This document shows positions 1-6,977 of a DNA stretch of 64,000 nucleotides, piece after piece. The stretch is from NCBI RefSeq assembly GCF_029051685.1, contig NZ_JAACFT010000019.1, forward strand, positions 1-64,000. The letters run 5' to 3'. This DNA comes from Bradyrhizobium sp. CSA207 (GTDB lineage: Bacteria > Pseudomonadota > Alphaproteobacteria > Rhizobiales > Xanthobacteraceae). A program made the position numbers and the translations under genes. The notes below the pieces were generated by a model. That model did not search any database. It was not told where the DNA came from and saw only the letters and a program-made list of their open reading frames with translations. The first letter of the stretch is position 1, and each line of letters starts with the position of its first letter.

Positions 1-127
1 GCTCAACATCGCTTCAGCGATAATAGCCGGGCTCCAGACCCTGATGTTCCGACCAAAAGCTGGTTTCTGCCTGGAATTCGGTTCGCCCGCTTAGTGGGGT
101 ACGCAAAACAAATTCCTGCCCAGTCTC

Positions 128-193
128 GCAGCGTAATCCGGGACCGCCGCAGCCGAAGCACCCCGGATTGCGCTGCGCTCCATCCAGGCTACG
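128..193. repeat. Dispersed palindromic repeat, family D
   Basis: The stretch has two inverted arms, a GCGTAATCCGGG arm and a CCCGGATTGCGCTGCGCTCC arm, and ends about 28 bases before the GST start codon. CGGATTGCGCTGCGCTCCATCC-type sequences are common intergenic repeats in Bradyrhizobium and relatives (recalled, not searched). Only one copy is in this window. Positions 1-127 hold no gene I can support. Confidence 0.6.
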
Positions 194-221
194 ATACCGA
201 AAAATGCCGCGGGAGGACGAC

Positions 222-860
222 ATGCCGGACACACAGCTGACGATCTGGGGCCGCGCCAACTCGGTCAACGTGCAGAAGGTGCTGTGGTGCCTCGCCGAGC
301 TCGGCCTGCCCTATCAGCGCATCGACGCCGGCATGAGTTACGGCAGGACTCGCGAGGCCGAATATCTTGCGATGAATCCCAATGCGCGCATCCCCACCCT
401 GGTCGAAGGCGACTTCGTGCTGTGGGAATCCAATTCGATACTGCGCTATCTCTGCCTCGCGCACGGAAGCGGCACGCCGATCTATCCGGAGGCGCCGAAG
501 CGCCGCGCCTCGGTCGACCGCTGGCTCGACTGGACGCTGTCGACGGTGCAGCCGGTCGACCGTCCGGTGTTCTGGGGCATCGTTCGGACTCAGCCGTCGG
601 AGCGCGACATGATCCAGGTGCAGCGGGATGCGGATGCTGCCGCCGAGGTCTGGGCGATCGCCGATCGGCTGCTCAGCGCGCGCCGCTTCATGGAGGGCGA
701 CCAGTTCACGCTCGCCGATATCGCGGTCGGCGCCTATGCGCGGCGTTGGCTCGGGGTCGAAGGCATCCGCCGGCCGGCGCAGCCGCACCTGACGCGGTGG
801 CTCGCCGAGCTCGGCCGCCGCGCCGGATTTGCGCAATACGTCGCACCGCCGATGTCGTGA
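222..860 (+). CDS. Glutathione S-transferase family protein
   Basis: Predicted cytosolic glutathione S-transferase of 212 residues, the usual length for the family. The N-terminal thioredoxin-like domain (about residues 1-80) contains the cis-proline region NARIPTL and the glutathione-contacting motif ESNSILRYL. The rest is the all-helical C-terminal domain, with the N-capping-like segment FTLADIAVG near residue 165. Start chosen at the ATG at 222 because GGGAGG lies just upstream; an in-frame ATG at 168 would run through the repeat at 128-193. Substrate cannot be told from sequence. It stands alone, with small genes on the opposite strand downstream. Confidence 0.88.
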   Translation: MPDTQLTIWGRANSVNVQKVLWCLAELGLPYQRIDAGMSYGRTREAEYLAMNPNARIPTLVEGDFVLWESNSILRYLCLAHGSGTPIYPEAPKRRASVDRWLDWTLSTVQPVDRPVFWGIVRTQPSERDMIQVQRDADAAAEVWAIADRLLSARRFMEGDQFTLADIAVGAYARRWLGVEGIRRPAQPHLTRWLAELGRRAGFAQYVAPPMS

Positions 861-977
861 GCGCTGGCGCGGTCTAAGCTGCGACGGGAGCGTGATGAAT
901 CCCGATATTGCCGCAAGCGTCCCGCACTTGACCGTTACTGTGCATGGGGTTGTTTTTCACTTTTTGTTTGGCAGGTC

Positions 978-1145
978 CTAGAGCCAGCCGCGCTCGACCA
1001 GCAGCACGCAGATAACCAGCACCAGCGTCACGGCGGCGGTGGCGAGCCGCGCGGTCCAGCTCAGACCGCGGCCGACCCACCACAGCAGCGCGCAATACAT
1101 CAGTACGGGGACGACGAGGTCGAGCCGCAGCAGGTCCGGCGTCAT
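978..1145 (-). CDS. Small single-pass or two-pass membrane protein
   Basis: Short reading frame of 55 residues, rich in hydrophobic residues. There are two hydrophobic stretches: an early one around LDLVVPVLMYCALLWWVG and a second around TAAVTLVLVICVLLV near the C-terminus, so it probably spans the inner membrane twice. It begins 5 bases after the stop of the exported mini-protein at 1151-1399, so the two are likely co-transcribed. No family recognised. Support is the clean hydrophobic pattern, the tight spacing and the ATG start; no homology was tested. Confidence 0.5.
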   Translation of the reverse strand: MTPDLLRLDLVVPVLMYCALLWWVGRGLSWTARLATAAVTLVLVICVLLVERGWL

Positions 1146-1150
1146 GCGGC

Positions 1151-1399
1151 TCAGCGCCGGACCGCGGCGTCGATGCTGATCGAGCCGCCGATCTCGACGC
1201 AGGTGCCGGTGCCCTCGACCATGACGAAGCGCGGACCATAGGAGGCGCAGGAATTGGCTCTTGCCCTGTTGCCTTCAGCTCCCTTCAGCGGCAAGGCCTT
1301 GCCGGCCTGCGGCCGCTCGGCAGGCGGAAGGCGCAGGCTTTCGGCCGCGGTGGCGGACGTCGTTACCAGGCAAGTGAGGATGAGGATGGTTGCACGCAT
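1151..1399 (-). CDS. Exported mini-protein resembling the N-terminus of alphaproteobacterial porins
   Basis: 82 residues. The start is the ATG at 1399, which gives a signal peptide (MRATILILTCLVTTSATAAE) with a probable AxA cleavage site. The C-terminal half carries CASYGPRFVMVEGTGTCVEIGG, which matches the pattern near the mature start of porin-2 family proteins of Rhizobiales (Cys...GxGFxxxxGTxTCxxIGG); the two Cys probably form a disulfide in the periplasm. The rest of the barrel is absent and the frame ends cleanly, so this is either a dedicated small protein or a surviving fragment of a porin gene. It sits directly upstream of the 55-residue membrane protein. Confidence 0.6.
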   Translation of the reverse strand: MRATILILTCLVTTSATAAESLRLPPAERPQAGKALPLKGAEGNRARANSCASYGPRFVMVEGTGTCVEIGGSISIDAAVRR

Positions 1400-1460
1400 C
1401 GTCCGCGTTCTAGCCCGAAACGCGCGCCCCGCGCCATCCGGGGTCGCGCGCCGGCGGATC

Positions 1461-1715
1461 TCAAAGGAACTTGATGCCGGCCGATTTGCCGCGGCGCCAG
1501 ACCACCTGGCAGCTTCGCCCGGTGCGTGCATCGCGCGAGAACGCCATCCGGATCACGCCGGGAAGCTGACTGGCGTCGTCGTCCATGGTGATCTTCGCGC
1601 CGGAAGCGGAGATGTCCTGCACCAGGCAATGCCGCGCGGCGAACCCGCCGTCGAGCGTGATCCAGGCATGCCGCGACAGCAATTTACGGTCGGCGCGCTT
1701 CTTGGGCGGTGGCAT
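1461..1715 (-). CDS. Small single-domain PilZ protein
   Basis: 84 residues making up one PilZ domain, the c-di-GMP binding beta-barrel. The diagnostic D-x-S-x-x-G motif is present as DISASG (about residues 34-39), and the arginine-rich start (KKRADRKLLSR) supplies the first binding motif, though the exact RxxxR spacing is imperfect. The domain closes with CQVVWRRGKSAGIKFL, typical of the last strands. It would act as a cytosolic c-di-GMP receptor or adaptor. A second PilZ protein is 0.5 kb away on the other strand and a GGDEF cyclase lies at 53.9 kb. Confidence 0.8.
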   Translation of the reverse strand: MPPPKKRADRKLLSRHAWITLDGGFAARHCLVQDISASGAKITMDDDASQLPGVIRMAFSRDARTGRSCQVVWRRGKSAGIKFL

Positions 1716-1940
1716 CGATGAAAAAGTCTCCCAGTCCAGCTAGCTCCGGGAACCCTAATAAACCGTTGAAATCGCCTCCCGAATGATCCCGGGATCGGAG
1801 CTGTCGATCGTCCCAAGAGACCGATCCCGAACGGCTTGCCCACGGACCCAAACGCCACTATACGTTCGCCCGCCGCGGCCGCCGGGCAAGACTCGTGCGG
1901 CCCACGGCCATGCCGCCAGAAGCGGCGGGGCTCTGCGTTT

Positions 1941-2015
1941 GCTCCCTTCGTCTATCGGTTAGGACGCCACCCTTTCACGGTGGAGAGAGCGGTTCGATTC
2001 CGCTAGGGAGCGCCA
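1941..2015 (+). tRNA. tRNA-Glu (anticodon TTC)
   Basis: A full cloverleaf can be drawn. The acceptor stem pairs GCTCCCT (1941-1947) with AGGGAGC (2005-2011), followed by discriminator G and an encoded CCA (2013-2015). The anticodon stem is CCACC/GGTGG around the loop CTTTCAC, giving anticodon TTC. The T-arm contains GGTTCGATTCC. This reads GAA/GAG glutamate codons. Confidence 0.97.
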
Positions 2016-2238
2016 GCATCGCGGCTGCGGTATTGCCGGTCTGGCTATTCCCCCAACCTCATCGTTCTTGGGCAGCGAATGCGCCAGCACGAACCGGCTG
2101 TCCTGACCTGCCAACGTTCTATTACCGGCCTGGCCATTAACCACAAATTTACCCCTACTCCTGAGTGCGGGTATCATTTGCTTAGAGGTTGTCCGCTACC
2201 GTGGAAATACGGGAATAATCCGCAACACGATTGGCGCC

Positions 2239-2865
2239 ATGTCGGTCTCAGAGTTCCTTAGGCAGCGTGCAGTGGACGTCAACGTGAGCGGCAGCTATTC
2301 GCTGCCGCGCTGGTACGATTGCGAGGGCAAGCTCAGGACGTTCGCCTGCCGCACCAAGCGAGTCTCGCCGTTCCGCATGATCGTGGACGTGCCGGTCGTC
2401 GGCAAGGTTGGCGAGCGCGTGACCTCCTATTTCCAGGACTTTGGCGAATTCGAGTGCACGATTACCGCGACGCTGAAGATGGGCTTCCTGATGGAGCTCG
2501 AGATGACCCGGGCGCGGCGCGCCTGGATGTCGGAGAAGCTGACCTGGCTCGAGAAGAAACAAAAGGACGCCAGCGTCGAAGATCTGCGGCGTGACGCGCG
2601 GTTCGTGCCGCAGGTCTCGCATACATTCCTGACGCTCGCCGACGGAAGCGCACACCCCTGCTTCATCATCGACGTCTCGACGGCCGGAGTTGCGATATCC
2701 TGCGAATACGACCCGCCGATCGGAACGCCGCTCGCAGTCGGCGCCTGCGTCGGGCGCGTCATCCGGAAATTCGCCAGCGGCTTTGCGGTAAAATTCGCCG
2801 AAAAACAGCAGCGCGACGACCTCGTCCGCCTGATCGTCCGCCCGGCGCTGAAGCAGTCCGCCTGA
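2239..2865 (+). CDS. PilZ domain-containing protein
   Basis: 208 residues. The C-terminal part (about residues 115-200) is a PilZ domain with the RxxxR motif (RRDARF) and a D-x-S-x-x-G motif (DVSTAG), so c-di-GMP binding is plausible. The N-terminal part (about 1-95) contains another beta-rich segment (VNVSGSYSLPRWYD, then RTKRVSPFRMIVDVP) that looks like a degenerate second PilZ-like barrel lacking the arginine motif, joined by a charged helix (MTRARRAWMSEKLTWLEKKQ). Two-barrel PilZ proteins of this type are common in Bradyrhizobium (family knowledge). It is transcribed alone, about 220 bases after tRNA-Glu. Confidence 0.8.
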   Translation: MSVSEFLRQRAVDVNVSGSYSLPRWYDCEGKLRTFACRTKRVSPFRMIVDVPVVGKVGERVTSYFQDFGEFECTITATLKMGFLMELEMTRARRAWMSEKLTWLEKKQKDASVEDLRRDARFVPQVSHTFLTLADGSAHPCFIIDVSTAGVAISCEYDPPIGTPLAVGACVGRVIRKFASGFAVKFAEKQQRDDLVRLIVRPALKQSA

Positions 2866-2983
2866 GGCCTCCGGCCGCTTCGCCTCCGCACTGCTGCCAC
2901 GCCATGGCCCCATTGCCGGATCACTCTTTAGGGGTCCGTGCCTCGCGCGGCCTTCATGTGCAGACTTGCGATCGGGGGACCGA

Positions 2984-3223
2984 ATGGCAGTCGACAAGAT
3001 CACCTGGGACAGGGTCGGCCGGGTCACCGAGCCCGGACGCTACATGTACACGTTCGGCTGGCTCACTATCACGGCCGCCGATCTCGTGATCTGGAAGCAA
3101 TACCCGCAGGCCGCTTTCACGCTGCTTGCGCAACACACCGAGCCAGATCAAGCAGGCAACGAATTCCATCTCGGCGCTTTCGACGTTGCGCCCGAGCCGC
3201 GGCCGCCCTTCACGACCCACTAA
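2984..3223 (+). CDS. Conserved-looking hypothetical protein
   Basis: 79 residues starting at the ATG at 2984, preceded by GGGGGAC. The protein is soluble, rich in aromatic residues (YMYTFGWLTI, DLVIWKQYPQ) and shows no signal peptide or known motif. Codon use (G/C third positions) is that of a real gene, unlike the overlapping frames. No function can be given. Confidence 0.6.
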   Translation: MAVDKITWDRVGRVTEPGRYMYTFGWLTITAADLVIWKQYPQAAFTLLAQHTEPDQAGNEFHLGAFDVAPEPRPPFTTH

Positions 3224-3620
3224 GGGCCGGGCTGGGACTGCCGATTCGAGCTACCACACGGGCTTTTCCCGTAAGGACCGATTGGGCAAACCGCAGGGGC
3301 CTGCCCGGTCGGGCGTTGCCTCGTGCAGACAATGCAACCGCTGGACTGGCCGCGAGGCCATCTGCATGTTGAATCTAAGAATTCTTCGTATTCCCTTGAT
3401 CCAGCTAGCCAATTTCAATTCCATACCGGGGGCGCCATTGTTGGGATCGACAGCGAACACCTCCGGTCATGCAATTGATTGCGCTGGTATTCTCGCCTCG
3501 GTAAGCGCGCGGATGAACGGAAGCTGTCACGCGTGTTAAGCGACAGGACAGCAAGCGCATGACACATGGTCGCATCGGTGGAAGTAGATAAGCCGGTCAA
3601 GGGAACCTAATTTCGACGCG
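3224..3620. other. Gene-free stretch of about 400 bases
   Basis: I see no convincing gene. Base composition is less GC-rich than its surroundings. A short hairpin (ACGGGCTTTTCCCGT, near 3257-3271) follows the upstream gene and could be a weak terminator. A 69-codon frame on the minus strand (3251-3460) has no recognisable feature. The 3' part presumably carries the promoter of the PrsW-like gene. Confidence 0.4.
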
Positions 3621-4658
3621 ATGTACCTGATTGAAGCGCTGCCCACCGTCATCGGCACTGCCGCCATCGCACCGGCGCTCCTGATGCTGTGGCTTGTCAT
3701 TGCCGCAGAGGAACGCCCGGGCCCGCCGGCCCAGGTCTGGACCGCGTTCCTGCTCGGCGCAGCCAGCATCTCGCTGCTGGGCCTCGCCCGCGCACCTTTC
3801 GCCAGGATGATCGCGGCCCCCGACAATCCCTGGGCGGCGCTCGCGATGCATTCGGTGTTCGGCGTTGCGCTGCCCGAGGAAGCCGTGAAGGTGATCGCGA
3901 TCGTGCTGGTCTCCTCGGCCAAGCGGCGGACCTTCGCCAATCCGATGGACACCGTGGTCTATGGCGCCGCCGTCGGCCTCGGCTTTGCGGCCTATGAGAA
4001 CCTCGCCTATCTCGTCCAGCATGCCGAGATGTGGCGCTCGCTTGCGGCCCTTCGCAGCGTGCTGACGGTGCCGTTCCACGGCGCGCTCGGTATCATCGCG
4101 GGCGCCTATCTGACGATCGCGCGCGCCGGCACGGCGCTCGGTGCGAACCGCCATCATCGCGACTGGGCCCGCCTCTCCAGCCGCCTGCTGATGCTGGCAG
4201 GCCCGCTCGCGCTGCATTCGGCCTTCGACTTCCCGCTGCTCACGCTGCAGCGGATGCCGGATCTGGATCCGGCGCTTCGGATGTGGCTGGGCGCCGCCAG
4301 CCTCCTGATCGGCTTCAGCTCGATCGCCTTCGCCCTGCGCCTGGTCCGGCGTGTCGCGCGACATCATGCGCCGCGGACCGAGGTGGCGCGGGAGCGGCTC
4401 AGCCAATTGCGCCGGATGTGGGCGCTGCTCCTGGCCGGCGGCGGCGTGGGCTTTCTCGGCCTCGCCTTCGTGCTGACCTCGATCCACCATTGGCTCATCA
4501 ATCCCGGGCGCAACCTGACGCTGGCCCTGATCCCGATCGGCCTCACCTCGATCCTGCTCGGCATCGCGCTTCTGATTGTCACAAGTGCGATCTACATTCT
4601 CGGCCGCAACCGCATCCGCACCACAGCGGAAGGATTTTCCTCGGCGCCAGGCGGCTGA
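3621..4658 (+). CDS. PrsW-family intramembrane metalloprotease
   Basis: 345 residues, multi-pass membrane protein. The PrsW family signatures are all present in order: PEEAVK (EExxK, about residue 85), GFAAYEN (FAxxEN, about residue 120), a histidine in VPFHGALG (about 153) and HSAFDF (HSxFD, about 198). In the family these form the metal-binding active site inside the membrane; Bacillus PrsW cleaves the anti-sigma factor RsiW. No sigma or anti-sigma gene lies nearby, so the substrate here is unknown. The next gene, an HdeD-like membrane protein, follows on the same strand about 70 bases later. Confidence 0.85.
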   Translation: MYLIEALPTVIGTAAIAPALLMLWLVIAAEERPGPPAQVWTAFLLGAASISLLGLARAPFARMIAAPDNPWAALAMHSVFGVALPEEAVKVIAIVLVSSAKRRTFANPMDTVVYGAAVGLGFAAYENLAYLVQHAEMWRSLAALRSVLTVPFHGALGIIAGAYLTIARAGTALGANRHHRDWARLSSRLLMLAGPLALHSAFDFPLLTLQRMPDLDPALRMWLGAASLLIGFSSIAFALRLVRRVARHHAPRTEVARERLSQLRRMWALLLAGGGVGFLGLAFVLTSIHHWLINPGRNLTLALIPIGLTSILLGIALLIVTSAIYILGRNRIRTTAEGFSSAPGG

Positions 4659-4726
4659 GCCGCGGGATGGCAAGCGCGGCGCGCATGGACTAGATTGAAC
4701 TTCATCCGTTGCTGCGAGAGGCCACC

Positions 4727-5305
4727 ATGACATCGCCTGAGGACTTTTCACGGCTGCAATCCGCCATGAGCGACGCGGTCAAGGCGCATTGGAAGGCCTT
4801 CCTGTTCGAAGGCATCCTGCTCGCTGTTCTCGGCGTTGCCGCGCTGATCCTGCCGCCGCTCGCAAGCCTCGCGATCGCGATCTTCCTCGGCTGGATGTTC
4901 CTGATCAGCGGCATCGGCGGGCTGATCGTCACCTACTGGGCCCGCAGCACGCCGGGCTTCTGGTGGTCGCTGATCTCGGCAGCGCTTGCCGTGCTCGCCG
5001 GCATGTTGCTGCTCGCGCGGCCGATGCAGGCGGTGCTGACTCTGACCATCGTGCTTGGCGCATATTTCCTCGCCGAGGGCGTCGCCACCATCATGTATGC
5101 GCTGGAGCATCGCCGCGAGCTCAGCAGCCGCTGGTCGTGGCTGCTGATCTCGGGCCTCGTCGACATCGCGATCTCGTTCTTGGTGATCACCGGGCTGCCG
5201 AGCTCGGCGGAATGGGCCATCGGCGTCCTCGTCGGCATCAACCTCCTGTTCGGCGGCGCCACCCTGATCGGCATGGCGCTGGCGGCACGCAACAGCAACA
5301 CCTGA
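4727..5305 (+). CDS. HdeD-family membrane protein (DUF308)
   Basis: 192 residues with about six hydrophobic helices arranged as two- or three-helix repeats, as in the DUF308/HdeD family. E. coli HdeD contributes to acid resistance; a role here is only inferred. The start is the ATG at 4727 with GAGAGG upstream, rather than an in-frame ATG at 4709. A soluble N-terminal stretch (about 25 residues) precedes the first helix (FEGILLAVLGVAALIL). Confidence 0.8.
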   Translation: MTSPEDFSRLQSAMSDAVKAHWKAFLFEGILLAVLGVAALILPPLASLAIAIFLGWMFLISGIGGLIVTYWARSTPGFWWSLISAALAVLAGMLLLARPMQAVLTLTIVLGAYFLAEGVATIMYALEHRRELSSRWSWLLISGLVDIAISFLVITGLPSSAEWAIGVLVGINLLFGGATLIGMALAARNSNT

Positions 5306-5337
5306 GGCGCCTCGTCACGCACTGCGCCATTTGGGGG

Positions 5338-5366
5338 GTGACAACCCGCCAACCGCACGCTATATG
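5338..5366 (+). promoter_or_regulatory. Predicted promoter of the aromatic leader and DAHP synthase
   Basis: A -35 box GTGACA (5338-5343; one mismatch to TTGACA) and a -10 box TATATG (5361-5366) are separated by exactly 17 bases. The expected start point, about seven bases after the -10 box, falls at or one base before the A of the leader ATG at 5374, so the transcript would be essentially leaderless. Confidence 0.6.
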
Positions 5367-5373
5367 GCCTTCC

Positions 5374-5454
5374 ATGATCACCCTCGTCACCAGCTATTTT
5401 TGGTACTTTAGCTACGACAGCTCGCTGGCGGCGGGAGGATCACGCTCAATCTGA
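5374..5454 (+). CDS. Aromatic-rich leader peptide of DAHP synthase (attenuator sensor)
   Basis: 26-residue frame, ATG to TGA. Residues 8-14 read Tyr-Phe-Trp-Tyr-Phe-Ser-Tyr (codons 5395-5415), so six of seven consecutive residues are aromatic and all three aromatic amino acids are included. A ribosome starved for any of them would stall just upstream of the antiterminator strand at 5425-5432. Downstream lie a terminator hairpin and the gene for the first enzyme of aromatic amino-acid synthesis. No Shine-Dalgarno is visible; the predicted start of transcription coincides with the ATG. The architecture matches classical leader-peptide attenuation such as trpE leaders in rhizobia; assignment to aro control is inference. 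Confidence 0.8.
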   Translation: MITLVTSYFWYFSYDSSLAAGGSRSI

Positions 5455-5490
5455 CACATTGCAGCAAACGTCCGAACAAGCCGCCGCCAG
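5425..5490 (+). promoter_or_regulatory. Candidate antiterminator pairing of the aro leader
   Basis: CTGGCGGC at 5425-5432, inside the leader-peptide codons, is perfectly complementary over 8 bases to GCCGCCAG at 5483-5490, the 5' arm of the terminator. The same octamer CTGGCGGC recurs as the 3' arm of the terminator (5493-5500), so the two pairings exclude each other. A ribosome that reaches the leader stop codon would cover 5425-5432 and let the terminator form; one stalled on the aromatic codons would leave it free. Confidence 0.7.
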
Positions 5491-5506
5491 ACCTGGCGGC
5501 TTTTTT
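5483..5506 (+). terminator. Rho-independent terminator (attenuator) before DAHP synthase
   Basis: Perfect 7-base stem GCCGCCA/TGGCGGC with a 4-base loop (GACC), immediately followed by six T (5501-5506). It lies between the leader peptide and the DAHP synthase start at 5544, so it would stop transcription before the gene rather than after one. Confidence 0.85.
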
Positions 5507-5543
5507 ATTGGCCGGCAGGTTCTTCAAAAGACAGGAGCCCGCC

Positions 5544-6629
5544 GTGCTGAGCACGACCGACGATCTTCGTATCCGTGAACTGAAAGAGCTGAGCACGCCG
5601 GAAGAGGTGATGCGCGAAGTCCCGCGCACGCTCACCGCAACGCGCGTGGTGATGGCGTCGCGCAACGCCATCCATGCGATCCTCAATGGCCAGGACGACC
5701 GGCTTCTGGTCGTGGTCGGCCCCTGCTCGGTGCATGATCCCAAGGCCGCGCTCGACTACGCCGAGCGTCTCGCAGGCTTGCGCGAAGACCTCGCCGACCA
5801 GCTCGAGATCGTGATGCGGGTCTATTTCGAGAAGCCGCGCACCACGGTCGGCTGGAAGGGCCTGATCAACGATCCCGACCTCGACGGCAGCTTCGATATC
5901 AACAAGGGCCCGCGGCTGGCGCGAAACGTGCTGTCCGCGGTCAACAATCTCGGCCTGCCCGCGGGCACCGAATTCCTCGACATGACGACGCCGCAATACA
6001 TCGCGGACCTCGTGTCGTGGGCCGCGATCGGTGCGCGCACGACCGAGAGCCAGATCCATCGCGAGCTGGCCTCAGGTCTGTCCTGCCCGGTCGGATTCAA
6101 AAACGGGACCGATGGCAACGTCCGCATCGCGGCGGACGCCGTCAAGTCGGCCTCGCATCCGCATCATTTCATGGCGGTGACCAAGCGCGGCCGCTCGGCG
6201 ATCGCCTCGACCGCAGGCAATGAGGACTGCCACATCATCCTGCGCGGCGGCAGCAAGCCGAACTACGATGCGGAAAGTGTTGCGGCAGCCTGCAACGAGC
6301 TAGCGAAATCGGGCGTCGCGCCGCAAGTGATGGTGGATGCGAGCCACGCCAATTCAAGCAAGAAGCCGGAGAACCAGCCACTGGTCACGGCCGACATCGC
6401 TCGCCAGATTTCGGGCGGGGAAAACCGCATCATGGGGGTGATGATCGAGAGCAGTCTCGTTGGCGGCCGCCAGGACGTGGTGCCCGGCAAGCCGCTCGTC
6501 TATGGCCAGAGCATCACTGATGGCTGCATTGACTGGGCGACGACGGCAACCGTGCTGGAGCAACTCGCCGACGCGGTCGAGATCCGGCGCAACACCCGGC
6601 GCGCGGGGCTGCACGAGCGCTCGGCCTAA
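5544..6629 (+). CDS. 3-deoxy-7-phosphoheptulonate synthase (class I, AroF/G/H type)
   Basis: Condenses phosphoenolpyruvate and erythrose 4-phosphate to DAHP, the first step of the shikimate pathway. 361 residues, close to E. coli AroF/G/H (350-356). Recognisable blocks are VVGPCSVHDP near residue 60, ARTTESQIHRELASGL in the middle and VDASHAN near residue 265. The GTG at 5544 is chosen because ACAGGAG lies six bases upstream; an in-frame TTG at 5508 sits on the end of the terminator and has no ribosome site. Class I enzymes are usually feedback-inhibited by one aromatic amino acid; which one is not clear here. Expression is probably controlled by the attenuator upstream. Confidence 0.93.
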   Translation: MLSTTDDLRIRELKELSTPEEVMREVPRTLTATRVVMASRNAIHAILNGQDDRLLVVVGPCSVHDPKAALDYAERLAGLREDLADQLEIVMRVYFEKPRTTVGWKGLINDPDLDGSFDINKGPRLARNVLSAVNNLGLPAGTEFLDMTTPQYIADLVSWAAIGARTTESQIHRELASGLSCPVGFKNGTDGNVRIAADAVKSASHPHHFMAVTKRGRSAIASTAGNEDCHIILRGGSKPNYDAESVAAACNELAKSGVAPQVMVDASHANSSKKPENQPLVTADIARQISGGENRIMGVMIESSLVGGRQDVVPGKPLVYGQSITDGCIDWATTATVLEQLADAVEIRRNTRRAGLHERSA

Positions 6630-6681
6630 GGCGCAAACGCGGGCGGGACGATGCTGTCGCGCCCTGCCCGCCGTTGCACGC

Positions 6682-6933
6682 TTAGCAGCCGCGACAGATG
6701 CTCTTGATCTTCTTGTCCAGCGCCGCGTCTTCCTTGTTCACGGGATTATTAGGATCGCTCAGATTCTTCTCGCTCGGCACGTCGCTGGCACGCGGCTGGC
6801 GATGACCGACCGGCGCCTGCGGCAGCGATCCAGCCGTGGCGCCGCCCGACGTCGATCCCTTGGCGCCGGTCTGTGCGACCGCGGTACCGCCGAGCAAGAC
6901 CACGAGCGATGCTGCCACCATGATCTTCTTCAT
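6682..6933 (-). CDS. Small exported protein of unknown function
   Basis: 83 residues. ATG at 6933 follows GGAGGTATAGA, a strong ribosome site. The N-terminus is a signal peptide (MKKIMVAASLVVLLGGTAVAQ) with an AxA cleavage site. The mature part is Gly/Ser/Pro-rich, then acidic and basic, and ends with a CRGC pair that could form a disulfide. Divergent from nothing obvious: it lies convergent with DAHP synthase and upstream of the EpmB gene end. No family recognised. Confidence 0.7.
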   Translation of the reverse strand: MKKIMVAASLVVLLGGTAVAQTGAKGSTSGGATAGSLPQAPVGHRQPRASDVPSEKNLSDPNNPVNKEDAALDKKIKSICRGC

Positions 6934-6977
6934 TCTATACCTCCATTCCTCAAACCGGCGTCTCCGTCGCGACCCGT

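Noticed and set aside
1..268. Open frames at the left edge on both strands
   Set aside because: They run through the palindromic repeat and encode only its translated arms.
3251..3460. 69-codon minus-strand frame in the 3.2-3.6 kb gap
   Set aside because: No recognisable motif or ribosome site; composition not clearly coding.
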